64,000 nucleotides of DNA from JBLHZY01 sp047631555 (GTDB lineage: Bacteria; Pseudomonadota; Alphaproteobacteria; Rhodobacterales; Rhodobacteraceae). Below are positions 25,006-33,983 of the stretch, one piece after another. The first letter of the stretch is position 1; each line of letters begins with the position of its first letter. The stretch covers positions 105,233 to 169,232 of the forward strand of contig JBLHZY010000005.1 of NCBI GenBank assembly GCA_047631555.1, read 5' to 3'. Made by a program: the position numbers and the translations under genes. The notes under the pieces were generated by a model. That model ran no database searches and was not told the DNA's origin. It was given only the letters and a program-made list of their open reading frames with translations.

Positions 25006-26004
25006 ATGGGGCTGGATACCGCAGAGATTAAACCACACGAGAAATTGGCCGCTTATCTGGCCGATGATTTGATGGGTGTGGATGCTATGATCCGTGATCG
25101 CATGGCCTCTGAGCATGCGCCGCGCATCCCGCAAGTGACGGCCCATTTGGTCGAGGCAGGCGGCAAACGCTTGCGCCCAATGCTGACGCTGGCTGCTGCG
25201 CGGCTTTGTGGCTATGCGGGCCCATATCATATCCATCTGGCGGCGACGGTTGAATTTATTCACACGGCAACTTTGCTACATGATGATGTGGTCGATGAAA
25301 GCGCACAGCGGCGCGGGCGGCCAACGGCCAATCTGATGTGGGACAATAAATCGAGCGTGCTAGTTGGCGATTATCTTTTCGCGCGCGCCTTTCAATTGAT
25401 GGTCGAGCCGGGGAGCCTTCGGGTTTTGGAGATCCTCTCGAATGCCTCTGCGACGATTGCCGAGGGCGAAGTGCTTCAGCTTACGGCAGCTCAAGATCTG
25501 GCCACGGGCGAGGATATTTACCTTCAGGTCGTTCGCGGCAAAACCGCGGCGCTGTTTTCGGCGGCAACAGAAGCGGGCGGCGAGATTGCCGGCGCGGATG
25601 CGGCGACCAAGCAGGCGTTGTTTGATTATGGCGATGCGCTTGGGATCAGCTTTCAGATCGTTGATGATCTGCTTGATTATTGGGGCTCGGCGGCCACCGG
25701 CAAAAACATTGGCGACGATTTTCGCGAGCGTAAATTAACGCTCCCGCTGATTAAGGCGGTTGCTCGCGGCGATGCTGAAGAGCGCGCCTTTTGGACGCGG
25801 GTGATTGAAAAGGGCGATCAAAAGGATGGCGATCTTGAGCATGCGATCAAGCTGCTCAATGTTCACGGCGCGCTGGAAGATACCCGCGCCGAGGCTTTGC
25901 TTTGGGCACAAAAGGCAAAGGATGCGCTTACCGGTCTGCCTGATGAGCCGATCCGCGAAATGCTGAGTGATATTGCCGATTACGTGGTTGCGCGGCTTAA
26001 CTAA
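25006..26004 (+). CDS. ispB: Polyprenyl diphosphate synthase (ubiquinone side chain)
   Basis: 332 residues from the ATG at 25006 (GAGG 6 nt upstream; a GTG one codon earlier is possible). First aspartate-rich motif LLHDDVVDES, second QIVDDLLDYWG, plus GGKRLRPML and GDYLFARAF. The length fits an octaprenyl/decaprenyl synthase. It makes the isoprenoid tail that UbiA, also in the window, attaches to 4-hydroxybenzoate. Its stop codon overlaps the ispE stop on the other strand. Confidence 0.92.
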   Translation: MGLDTAEIKPHEKLAAYLADDLMGVDAMIRDRMASEHAPRIPQVTAHLVEAGGKRLRPMLTLAAARLCGYAGPYHIHLAATVEFIHTATLLHDDVVDESAQRRGRPTANLMWDNKSSVLVGDYLFARAFQLMVEPGSLRVLEILSNASATIAEGEVLQLTAAQDLATGEDIYLQVVRGKTAALFSAATEAGGEIAGADAATKQALFDYGDALGISFQIVDDLLDYWGSAATGKNIGDDFRERKLTLPLIKAVARGDAEERAFWTRVIEKGDQKDGDLEHAIKLLNVHGALEDTRAEALLWAQKAKDALTGLPDEPIREMLSDIADYVVARLN

Positions 26005-26870
26005 GCGCGGGCAATCGCGCTCGCGCGGACCCACCAATCAGGGTGATTTGCCGCGAGCGTATCGGTGGCGGTTTGTGCTTCTTCCTCCGAAAAATACAGC
26101 CCCCAGCATGTGCTGCCTGAGCCTGACATCTCGGCGACAGCATTGCCCTTTGTTGCGCGCAGGGCAGCCAAAACATCGCTGACAATAGGCGCGAGGCTTT
26201 GCGCGCTGGCGACTTTGGTTAGATCGTTGCGTTGCGCCAAAAGCCATGTGGCAAAGTCTTGCGGCGCGGCGCCCCAATCCATCTTGGCCATGCCTAAGGG
26301 GCTGAAATCATAGAGGCTATCGTGAAGGGCAAAAGCCTTCGCCGTTGGCACAGCAACGCCGGGATTGGCCATCACGAGCCAGCAATCTGGGATCATTGGC
26401 GCGGGCGAGAGCAGCTCTCCGATGCCGCTCATAAACATCGGCTTAGGTGCTTCAAGGCAGACGGGGATATCCGCGCCAAGCGGCAGCGCCTCGGCAGCGG
26501 TAAGCGGCGCCACCTTCCATAAATTCGCCAGCAGCCTGATTGCACAGGCCGCGTCGGACGAGCCGCCGCCGATACCGCCGCCATGGGGCAGGTGCTTTTC
26601 GAGATGGATCGCAGCGCCGGCTTTTACCCCGCGCAAATCGCGCAAGCGCTCGACGGCTTTGAGGACGAGATTCTGGCCATCAACCGGCACGCCTTTGGCA
26701 AAAGGCCCCCCGACAGAAAGGCTCAGCGCATCGCTTGGCGCGACCTCAAGCGCATCGCCAAAATCAGCAAAGACCACCAGAGATTCGAGCAGATGATAGC
26801 CATCTGCGCGCAGGCCCGTGAGGTGCAGGCAAAGATTGATCTTGGCCCGCGCGATCGCCTTAGTTTTCAT
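26001..26870 (-). CDS. ispE: 4-diphosphocytidyl-2-C-methyl-D-erythritol kinase
   Basis: 289 residues from the ATG at 26870; an in-frame TTG at 26876 is less likely. GHMP-kinase motifs: ARAKINLCLHLTG at the start, LPHGGGIGGGSSDAA as the phosphate loop, and MSGSGSTCWGLY near the C-terminus. It phosphorylates CDP-ME in the MEP isoprenoid pathway. Start overlaps the end of the TPR gene by 11 bp, and the stop is shared convergently with ispB. Confidence 0.93.
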   Translation of the reverse strand: MKTKAIARAKINLCLHLTGLRADGYHLLESLVVFADFGDALEVAPSDALSLSVGGPFAKGVPVDGQNLVLKAVERLRDLRGVKAGAAIHLEKHLPHGGGIGGGSSDAACAIRLLANLWKVAPLTAAEALPLGADIPVCLEAPKPMFMSGIGELLSPAPMIPDCWLVMANPGVAVPTAKAFALHDSLYDFSPLGMAKMDWGAAPQDFATWLLAQRNDLTKVASAQSLAPIVSDVLAALRATKGNAVAEMSGSGSTCWGLYFSEEEAQTATDTLAANHPDWWVRASAIARA

Positions 26871-28608
26871 TCGCAACCTTTAGCGGGGCGGCGCCTTCTT
26901 CTTCCAAGACCGCATCAAGCCCGACATCAAGCTTGCGGCGGATACGCGCGGCATCCTTTTCCTCAGGCTCAAAGCTCATCGCGCGGCTCCATTGGAATTC
27001 GGCCTCGCGCTTGCGCCCAACCGCCCAATACACATCCCCCAAGTGATCATTCACAATCGGATCAACGGCCATCAATTCAACCGCCCGTTCCATCTGAACG
27101 ACCGCCTCCTGATAGCGACCAACGCGGTAATAACCCCAGCCAAGGCTATCGGTGATGAAGGCATCATTTGGACGGCCGGCAAGAGCGCGCTCAATCATAT
27201 CGAGCGCCTCGTCATAGTTGGTTTTCATCTCGAGATAGGAATAGCCAAGGTAGTTCAAAACCTGCGGCTGATCGGGCTGAAGCACGAGGGCCTTGCGAAA
27301 ATCCGCTTCGGCTTTGGGCCAATCATTTTCGCGCTCATAAGCGATGCCGCGGGCGAAATAGATGACCCATTGACCCGGCCCTTCGCTTTGATAAAGCGCG
27401 AGCGCGTTTGAATAGCTTTTGATTGCTTCGGCATATTTTTCCTGCGCGCGCATCATATCGCCAAGGGTGATATGGACGGCGGGAAGATCGGCGTGGGTGC
27501 GTGTCAGCTGTTCGATCACCTCGATCGCAGCATCTTCGCGCCCAGCGCGGCGCAACGCATCAGCGCGCCCCTGCTCGGCGGCATAATAAGCGGGATCTTC
27601 GCGCGGGACGGCGCGATAGGCGACGGTCGCCAGATCGTATTGCTCGAGGCGTTCAAGCAAGACGGCAGAGAGGATATGCGCATCCGAATGATCGGGGCGC
27701 AGGTATTCAGCGATGCGTGCATAGAGCAGCGCATAAGAATCGTCGCTCTCGCCATCAAGCGCGGAAGCCACAGAGAAAAACACTTCGGCCATCCCGTCTT
27801 GGATCGAGCGCACAGATGTCCGCTCGAGCGGCTTTCCCGCAATCAGATTGGCGCGGATCGCTTCGATGCCCGGATCAAGCTGAGCGCCGAAAACATCGTC
27901 AATGATCGCAACGGCATCGGCGCCGCGTTCAAGCTGGCTAAGCACTTCTGCGTGGGCAATTATGCCGCGCCGCGTTGGCGGAAGTTTGCCGCCCGCCTCG
28001 CCTGAAAAGATCGCATCCGCCCCTTCAAAATCGCCCACGGAAATCAGCGCCAGCGCCTTGTGATAGAAGCCAAAGCTTTCCAGCCCTTGGCTTTTGGCAA
28101 CCGCATCAAAGCGTTCAAGCGCATCGCTCATCTGGCCATTTCCAGCAGCGGCCCATGCGCCCAAAAGCCCATCGACAAGCGGGCCGATGCCATGTTCTGC
28201 ATCGATGCTTTTCAGCACCGCTTCAAATTCGCTATTCTTAGAGGCGACCCCAAGAACAACCATATTTGCGATCTGATTGTCGGGCGATGAGGCGATCAAA
28301 AGCTTTGCAACGGCCAAGGCGTTTTCCGGCTTTCCTTGGGCGATTTGGGCGATGATCTGCCCTTCCATCAGGCCCAGATCACCCGGATTGTTGATCAGCG
28401 CCTCGGCATATTTGCGCGAGGCTTGCTCAAAATCATTCACATTACCCGCGTGGCGCGCGCCAAGATATGCGCCAGCGCCGGAAAAGACGCCGCTAGACGT
28501 GGTTTGGGCGGCGCTTTGCAGCGGCAAAAGGCCGATGGGCAGCGCAAGAGCGGCAATCAAAGCAATCGATTTAACAAAGGGAAATACGGGCAATTGAGGG
28601 TTCCTCAT
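26860..28608 (-). CDS. Exported tetratricopeptide-repeat protein
   Basis: 582 residues with an N-terminal signal peptide (about 1-35, ending LPLQSAAQ). TPR helices run through most of the length and are clearest near residues 360-560 (e.g. HITLGDMMRAQEKYAEAIKSYSNALAL and VLNYLGYSYLEMKTNYDEALDMIERAL). It is probably a periplasmic scaffold. The partner is unknown. It is translationally coupled to ispE, a common pairing in Rhodobacterales. Confidence 0.88.
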   Translation of the reverse strand: MRNPQLPVFPFVKSIALIAALALPIGLLPLQSAAQTTSSGVFSGAGAYLGARHAGNVNDFEQASRKYAEALINNPGDLGLMEGQIIAQIAQGKPENALAVAKLLIASSPDNQIANMVVLGVASKNSEFEAVLKSIDAEHGIGPLVDGLLGAWAAAGNGQMSDALERFDAVAKSQGLESFGFYHKALALISVGDFEGADAIFSGEAGGKLPPTRRGIIAHAEVLSQLERGADAVAIIDDVFGAQLDPGIEAIRANLIAGKPLERTSVRSIQDGMAEVFFSVASALDGESDDSYALLYARIAEYLRPDHSDAHILSAVLLERLEQYDLATVAYRAVPREDPAYYAAEQGRADALRRAGREDAAIEVIEQLTRTHADLPAVHITLGDMMRAQEKYAEAIKSYSNALALYQSEGPGQWVIYFARGIAYERENDWPKAEADFRKALVLQPDQPQVLNYLGYSYLEMKTNYDEALDMIERALAGRPNDAFITDSLGWGYYRVGRYQEAVVQMERAVELMAVDPIVNDHLGDVYWAVGRKREAEFQWSRAMSFEPEEKDAARIRRKLDVGLDAVLEEEGAAPLKVANEN

Positions 28609-28653
28609 GAAAGCGTTGCAGTGAAACTATCCCCGCTTGAGGCCATACGCAAT

Positions 28654-28679
28654 GCGGGGCGCCCAATTGAGCGCCCCGC
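28654..28679. terminator. Strong 9-bp GC hairpin after ETF-QO gene
   Basis: GCGGGGCGC (28654-28662) pairs with GCGCCCCGC (28671-28679) around an 8-nt loop. It lies between the ETF-QO stop codon and the TPR start. No U-tract follows on the minus strand, so it may act as a pause or 3'-end stabiliser rather than a canonical terminator. Confidence 0.55.
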
Positions 28680-28713
28680 TAACAGAACTGTTACAAAATG
28701 CGCGTTGGTCGCA

Positions 28714-30366
28714 TTACATGTTTGGATAGTTTGGCCCGTCGCCGCCCTGTGGAACCGTCCAGTTGATATTCTGGCTTGGGTCTTTGATATCGCAGGTTTT
28801 GCAATGGACGCAGTTCTGGAAATTGACCACAAAGCGCGGATCTTTGCCCTCTTCCTCAACCACCTCATAAACCCCAGCCGGGCAGTAGCGCTGCGCGGGT
28901 TCGGCAAATTCGGGCAGGTTGATCGAGATCGGGATGGTTGGATCAATAAGCTGCAAGTGGCTCGGCTGGCTTTCCTCGTGATTGGTCGCAGCAAAGCTCA
29001 CGTTGGTGAGGCGATCAAAGGACAGGGTGCCATCGGGCTTGGGGTAATCGATTGGCTTGTAATCGGCGGCTTTGCCGGTGCTTTGCGCATCGGTTTTGCC
29101 GTGTTTCACTGTGCCAAAGAGGCTGACCCCAAAGAGCGTCTGGAACCACATATCAAAGCCGCCAGCGATCAAGCCGCCAAGCGGGCCAAGCTTGCCATTC
29201 AGCGGCGCGACATTGCGCACTTTCTTGAGGTCTTTGCCGACGGGGCCAGAGCGCAGCTCTGCGTCGTAATCTTCCAGAACATCGCCGCTGCGGCCCGCTT
29301 TGATCGCAGCAAAGGCGGCATCGGCAGCGTGGCGGCCAGAGTGCATCGCGTTGTGGTTGCCCTTGATCCGCGGCAGGTTCACTAGGCCCGCTGAACAGCC
29401 AAGCAATGCGCCGCCCGGGAAGGCCGCCGTTGGGATGGATTGAATGCCGCCCTTGGTCACAGCGCGCGCGCCATAAGCGATCCGTTTGCCGCCCTTCAGA
29501 ACCTTGGAAATCCGCGCGTGATGTTTAAAGCGCTGGAATTCCATATAGGGATAGAAGAACGGGTTTTTATAATTGAGATCAACGATATAGCCCACATATA
29601 CCTGATTGTTGTCCAGGTGATACATGAACGAGCCGCCGCCCTGTTTGAAGCCAAGCGGCCAACCAAGCGAGTGGGTAACTTCGCCCTCATTGTGGTTCTC
29701 TGGTTTTACTTCCCAGATCTCTTTCATGCCGAGGCCGAATTTGGGAACATCATGCCCCTCGGCCAGATCATATTTGGCGATCACTTCTTTGGAAAGCGAG
29801 CCGCGCACGCCCTCAGAAAGCATCACATATTTGCCCAGCAATTCCATGCCCGGCTCATAGCTATCGCCCTGCGTGCCGTCTGGGTTCTTGCCAAACTCGC
29901 CTGCAACAACGCCTTTAACTTCGCCCTTATCGCCATAAACGATCTCAGAACAGGCCATGCCGGGGAAAATCTCGACACCCATTTCTTCGGCCTGCTCGGC
30001 CATCCAGCGGCACACATTGCCCATGGAAACGATATAATTGCCGTGGTTGTTCATCAGCGGCGGCATGATGAAATTGGGCAGGCGGATTTGGCCCGCTTCG
30101 CCCAGGATATACATGTTGTCCTCTTTCACCTTAACGGTGATAGGCGCGCCTTTTTCTTTCCAATCGGGGATAAGCGCATCAAGGCCAGCCGGATCAAGCA
30201 CCGCGCCCGAAAGGATATGCGCGCCAACTTCGGAGCCTTTTTCCAAAACGACCACATTGAGATCAGCATCAAGCTGTTTGAGCCGGATCGCCGCAGAAAG
30301 CCCCGCAGGCCCCGCCCCAACGATCACCACATCATATTCCATTGCTTCGCGTTCGATCTCGGCCAT
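28714..30366 (-). CDS. Electron transfer flavoprotein-ubiquinone oxidoreductase
   Basis: 550 residues from the ATG at 30366, preceded by GAGGTG. The FAD motif is VVIVGAGPAGLSAAIRL. The C-terminal 4Fe-4S ligands are in CPAGVYEVV and NCVHCKTCDIKDPSQNINW, with GGDGPNYPNM at the end. It passes electrons from ETF (fed by acyl-CoA dehydrogenases such as the one at 36426) to ubiquinone in the inner membrane. Diverges from greA. Confidence 0.96.
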   Translation of the reverse strand: MAEIEREAMEYDVVIVGAGPAGLSAAIRLKQLDADLNVVVLEKGSEVGAHILSGAVLDPAGLDALIPDWKEKGAPITVKVKEDNMYILGEAGQIRLPNFIMPPLMNNHGNYIVSMGNVCRWMAEQAEEMGVEIFPGMACSEIVYGDKGEVKGVVAGEFGKNPDGTQGDSYEPGMELLGKYVMLSEGVRGSLSKEVIAKYDLAEGHDVPKFGLGMKEIWEVKPENHNEGEVTHSLGWPLGFKQGGGSFMYHLDNNQVYVGYIVDLNYKNPFFYPYMEFQRFKHHARISKVLKGGKRIAYGARAVTKGGIQSIPTAAFPGGALLGCSAGLVNLPRIKGNHNAMHSGRHAADAAFAAIKAGRSGDVLEDYDAELRSGPVGKDLKKVRNVAPLNGKLGPLGGLIAGGFDMWFQTLFGVSLFGTVKHGKTDAQSTGKAADYKPIDYPKPDGTLSFDRLTNVSFAATNHEESQPSHLQLIDPTIPISINLPEFAEPAQRYCPAGVYEVVEEEGKDPRFVVNFQNCVHCKTCDIKDPSQNINWTVPQGGDGPNYPNM

Positions 30367-30635
30367 TTGGCACCTCACATTCGGTTACGCCCAGCGGCGC
30401 ATAAGTAATAATCTTTCGCGCCTGACTATCTTAGCCAGAGGTACGCGGTCAATTGCAACGATACGTTAAACCCGTGTTTTAGACCATCTTTCACACATTT
30501 GTAGCGGGCAATACATCGCTCGGGGCCATACGTTTTCCTTGCAATCAGGGGCTTGGTCGGTTCAGGTATCTCGATGAATGAAGAACGCCGCGCCAACTTA
30601 GGGTTGGAAATGCTGGCCCAAGACCAATGAGTGTT

Positions 30636-31106
30636 ATGGAAAAGATATTGATGACCCGCGCGGGCTTTGACGCGCTGAACGTAGAATTGAAGCAGCTCAA
30701 ATCCGTAGAGCGCCCCGCGATCATTCGCGCTGTGGCCGAAGCGCGCGAGCACGGCGATCTTTCGGAGAACGCCGAATATCATTCGGCCCGCGAGAAACAC
30801 AGCTTTATTGAGGGGCGCATCAAGGAGCTTGAGGGCGTTGTCTCTTTGGCATCCGTGATCGATCCCAAATCGCTTTCCGGGGCGATCAAATTTGGCGCAA
30901 CGGTCAAGATCGTTGACGAGGATTCTGACGAGGAAAAGACCTATCAGATCGTCGGCGAGCATGAAGCGGATATCGAGCGCGGCCTTTTGAACATAAAATC
31001 GCCTATCGCGCGCGCTCTAATCGGCAAAGAAGAGGGCGACAGTGTTGAAGTTCGCACGCCAGGCGGGCAAAAGGGCTATGAGGTGCTGAGCATTCAGTAT
31101 ATCTGA
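30636..31106 (+). CDS. greA: Transcription elongation factor GreA
   Basis: 156 residues from the ATG at 30636 (MEKILMTRAGFDALNVELK), the usual GreA length. An in-frame ATG at 30627 would add MSV. The N-terminal coiled coil carries the acidic tip ...EARE.GDLSENAEYH, and the C-terminal FKBP-like domain ends GQKGYEVLSIQYI. It rescues backtracked RNA polymerase by stimulating transcript cleavage. An 18-codon reading frame ends within the upstream ATG (see findings). Confidence 0.95.
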   Translation: MEKILMTRAGFDALNVELKQLKSVERPAIIRAVAEAREHGDLSENAEYHSAREKHSFIEGRIKELEGVVSLASVIDPKSLSGAIKFGATVKIVDEDSDEEKTYQIVGEHEADIERGLLNIKSPIARALIGKEEGDSVEVRTPGGQKGYEVLSIQYI

Positions 31107-31135
31107 GCAGCGAATGGCATGGGGCTTTTGTTTAT

Positions 31136-32257
31136 ATGAGCGATGAGACGAACCCGCAGGCGCAAGAGCAGCGCCAAGAGCCCGCGCGCGCGCCTCAATC
31201 GAGTGTGCAAAGCCCGCAGGCCGACAAACGCGCGTCTCCGCGCGGGGTTAAGCGCGCTATGGAGCTTGGCGTTTATGGGCGCAAGGCCGATGACGTGGGC
31301 CTAAAAATCACCGCGACCGAAGTGATTGCGCTTGCCTTGACGGTACTTTGGCTGATGGCGGCTGCGCTGTTCTATTTGCTGCTGGGGCGTGGGTCTGAGG
31401 GTGCGCCCTCGGTCGGGCTGCGCTTTGTCATGGTGCTTTTGTCGATTGTTTTGCCGGTTGCTTTGATCTGGGTGGCGGCGGCGGCGGCGCGCTCGGCCCG
31501 GGTGATGCGCGAGGAAAGCGAAAAACTCCATTCTGCCATCACCAGCATGCGCCAAAGCTATCTACAGATGCAGCAAAGCGTCGCCACGGGCACCAACAAA
31601 AGCGTTGAGAAAAAGCTCGAAGAGATCGCCATTGCCCAGCGCAAAACCGAGGATGCAATCGCGACCTTTACCTCCATTCGCCCCACAGCCCGCGCCCCCG
31701 AGACAAAAGCTGCGATTGCCGTCATGCCCAGCGCCGATGAGCAAGGCTTGCTTGCCCTTGGAACCCCGGCAGAGGCGCTCAACCCGCCGCTTTCGGTTTC
31801 CGACTTTATCCGCGCTTTGAATTTTCCCGAAACGGCCGAAGACAAAGACGGCTTTCGCGCACTGCGCCTTGCACTGGCGGATCGCAAGGTCTCGCAACTC
31901 GTGCAATCGAGCCAAGACGTTCTGACGCTGCTCAGCCAAGACGGCATCTATATGGATGATCTGCGCCCGGATCGCGCCCGCCCCGAAGTTTGGCGCAAAT
32001 TTGCCACCGGAGAGCGCGGCGGCGCGGTTGCGCCTTTGGGCGGGGTTCGGGATCGCTCGTCCTTGGCTTTGGCCGCTGGCCGGATGCGCCAAGACGGGAT
32101 TTTCCGCGATGCGGTCCATCATTTCCTGCGCAAGTTCGATCACACATTGGCCGAGTTTGAAAAAACCGCCTCGGATCAAGAATTGGCCGAGCTATCGGAC
32201 ACCCGCACCGCGCGCGCCTTCATGCTTTTGGGCCGGGTTGCTGGCACGTTTGATTAA
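31136..32257 (+). CDS. Hypothetical protein with two membrane helices and coiled coil
   Basis: 373 residues. A charged Gln/Pro-rich N-terminus (1-60) is followed by two membrane helices (about 63-84 and 97-118), a coiled-coil stretch (about 120-165) and a helical C-terminal domain (about 205-373) with SDFIRALNFPETAEDKDGFRAL and REDAVHHFLRKFDHTLAEFE-like helices. I recognise no characterised family, but it looks like a conserved Rhodobacterales protein. It follows greA by 29 bp and its stop overlaps mobA's stop. Confidence 0.75.
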   Translation: MSDETNPQAQEQRQEPARAPQSSVQSPQADKRASPRGVKRAMELGVYGRKADDVGLKITATEVIALALTVLWLMAAALFYLLLGRGSEGAPSVGLRFVMVLLSIVLPVALIWVAAAAARSARVMREESEKLHSAITSMRQSYLQMQQSVATGTNKSVEKKLEEIAIAQRKTEDAIATFTSIRPTARAPETKAAIAVMPSADEQGLLALGTPAEALNPPLSVSDFIRALNFPETAEDKDGFRALRLALADRKVSQLVQSSQDVLTLLSQDGIYMDDLRPDRARPEVWRKFATGERGGAVAPLGGVRDRSSLALAAGRMRQDGIFRDAVHHFLRKFDHTLAEFEKTASDQELAELSDTRTARAFMLLGRVAGTFD

Positions 32258-32853
32258 GCGCGCAGCATCGCTTCGGCTTGCGCCATATCTTGGGGCGTAT
32301 TTACATTGAAAAACGCGGCTTCATCGCTGAATTGAACGGTCGCGCCGCCGTGGTCTGCTGCAAAGGCGCGCAGCTTTCGCACGCCTTTGTTGAGCGCCTC
32401 TTCAAGCGGTTCACGAAGCGCCACGGGCCAAAGCGCGCAAGTCGGATGCATATGGTCCGGCGTTTGGGCCATGGTTGGATGGCGCGGATCACCCGCCAAA
32501 TGCGCCAGCAGATCGCGGGGCAAAAACGGCGTATCATTGGGCAGCGTATAAACGGCGCGTTCGCCCTGTTCCTCGGCCCAAATCATTGCCGCAAGAACCC
32601 CAACAAGCGGGCCCAATTGCCCAAGTACCGGATCAGGCAAAACCGGCAGATCAAACCTGCCATAGCGCGCCACATCGCCATTCGCGCTTATTGCAAGCGC
32701 TGTGCATTGCGGGGCGACGCGCGCGATCACATGCGCAAGCAACGGCTTATCGCCAAGCACCATCAGCCCTTTGTCCACATGCCCCATGCGCTGCCCCTGC
32801 CCGCCTGCAAGGATCACCGCCGGATAGGGCGTGCGCATTGTATCAGTATTCAT
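32254..32853 (-). CDS. mobA: Molybdenum cofactor guanylyltransferase
   Basis: 199 residues with the nucleotidyltransferase start AVILAGGQGQRMG..DKGLMVLGDKPLL and the motifs LPVLPDPVLGQLGPLVGVLAAM and LPNDTPFLP. It attaches GMP to molybdopterin-Mo for DMSO-reductase-type enzymes. AAAGG precedes the ATG. It stands alone, apart from moaB and moaDE elsewhere in the window. Confidence 0.92.
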   Translation of the reverse strand: MNTDTMRTPYPAVILAGGQGQRMGHVDKGLMVLGDKPLLAHVIARVAPQCTALAISANGDVARYGRFDLPVLPDPVLGQLGPLVGVLAAMIWAEEQGERAVYTLPNDTPFLPRDLLAHLAGDPRHPTMAQTPDHMHPTCALWPVALREPLEEALNKGVRKLRAFAADHGGATVQFSDEAAFFNVNTPQDMAQAEAMLRA

Positions 32854-32931
32854 GATGGGCCTTTCGCGAGATAATCATTTGCGCCGCCTCTAAAGAGCGG
32901 GCAGTAAGGGCGAACCTTAGAGAGCAAAACC

Positions 32932-33654
32932 ATGCCTGACACTGCCAAAAAATCAAGCTATCTGCGCGGATTTCGCGATGGGATGCCGTTTATTCTCGTG
33001 GTGATCCCGTTTTCGCTTTTGTTTGGCGTGACGGGTTCTGAAGCGGGGCTGAGCATTGCGCAGGTGATGGGGTTTTCGGTCTTGGTTATTGCGGGGGCGT
33101 CGCAATTTGCCGCTGTCCAGTTGATGGTTGAAGAAGCGCCAACGATTATCATTTTGGGCACGGCTTTGGCGGTCAATCTGCGTATGGCGATGTATTCTGC
33201 CGCCCTGTCGCCGCATTTTCGCGGTCTGCCGCTTTGGAAGCGCGCGTTGAGCGCCTATTTGCTGGTCGATCAAAGCTATGCGATGGCGGCTGTCGAATTT
33301 GAGAAGCGCCCCGATCAAAGCGCTGCGGCGAAGTTTATGTATTTCATCGGGGTCGTCTCGCCGATTTTCGTGCTTTGGTATGGGGCGAGCTATGTTGGCG
33401 CCTATGCGGGCGCGCTCATCCCGCCAGAATATGCGCTTGATTTTGCAGTGCCGATCACCTTTTTGGCGATGGTCGCGCCGATGCTCAAAACGCTCGCGCA
33501 TGTGGCTTCGGCAATCACCTCGATCGTGCTGACATTGGCGTTTACAGCCATGCCCTTTGGCACCGGGCTTTTGCTCGCAGCGGTGATTGCGCTTTTGGTT
33601 GGCGCGCAGGTCGAAATATTGATGGCAAGACGCGCCAAGCGAGGCACGCCATGA
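32932..33654 (+). CDS. azlC: AzlC-family branched-chain amino-acid exporter subunit
   Basis: 240 residues with several hydrophobic helices and the AzlC pattern: F.DGMPFILVVIPFSLLFGV, GASQFAAVQLM, AVNLRMAMYSAALSPHF, VDQSYAMA. With AzlD it forms an exporter of branched-chain amino acids or analogues; the substrate is family inference. Its stop overlaps the azlD ATG (ATGA, 33651-33654). Confidence 0.9.
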   Translation: MPDTAKKSSYLRGFRDGMPFILVVIPFSLLFGVTGSEAGLSIAQVMGFSVLVIAGASQFAAVQLMVEEAPTIIILGTALAVNLRMAMYSAALSPHFRGLPLWKRALSAYLLVDQSYAMAAVEFEKRPDQSAAAKFMYFIGVVSPIFVLWYGASYVGAYAGALIPPEYALDFAVPITFLAMVAPMLKTLAHVASAITSIVLTLAFTAMPFGTGLLLAAVIALLVGAQVEILMARRAKRGTP

Positions 33655-33980
33655 CGATGAGCACGGGCCAGATTTGGCTGATCGTTGTTGGGCTTGGGAT
33701 CGGGACTTATCTCATCCGGTTTTCGTTTTTGGGCCTTATTGGGGAGCGCGAACTTCCTGAATGGCTGCTTCGGATGCTGCGCTATACGCCTGTTGCGGTG
33801 ATGCCCGGGCTTGTTGCGCCGCTGGTTCTTTGGCCCCAAGCAACGGGGGGCGAGCCGGATTTGGCGCGCGCTTTGGCAGCCGGGGCGGCGGTTTTGATCG
33901 GGCTGATTACGCGCAATACATTGGCGGCAATTTTTGCAGGCGGCGTGGTTTTGTATACGGCGCTTTGGCTGGTTGGCTAG
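33651..33980 (+). CDS. azlD: AzlD-family exporter small subunit
   Basis: 109 residues, three to four membrane helices, with YLIRFSFLGLIGERELPEWLLRMLRYTPVAVMPGLVAPLV as in AzlD. Translationally coupled to azlC. Its stop codon is 3 bp from the convergent lipoprotein gene. Confidence 0.9.
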   Translation: MTMSTGQIWLIVVGLGIGTYLIRFSFLGLIGERELPEWLLRMLRYTPVAVMPGLVAPLVLWPQATGGEPDLARALAAGAAVLIGLITRNTLAAIFAGGVVLYTALWLVG

Positions 33981-33983
33981 CGC

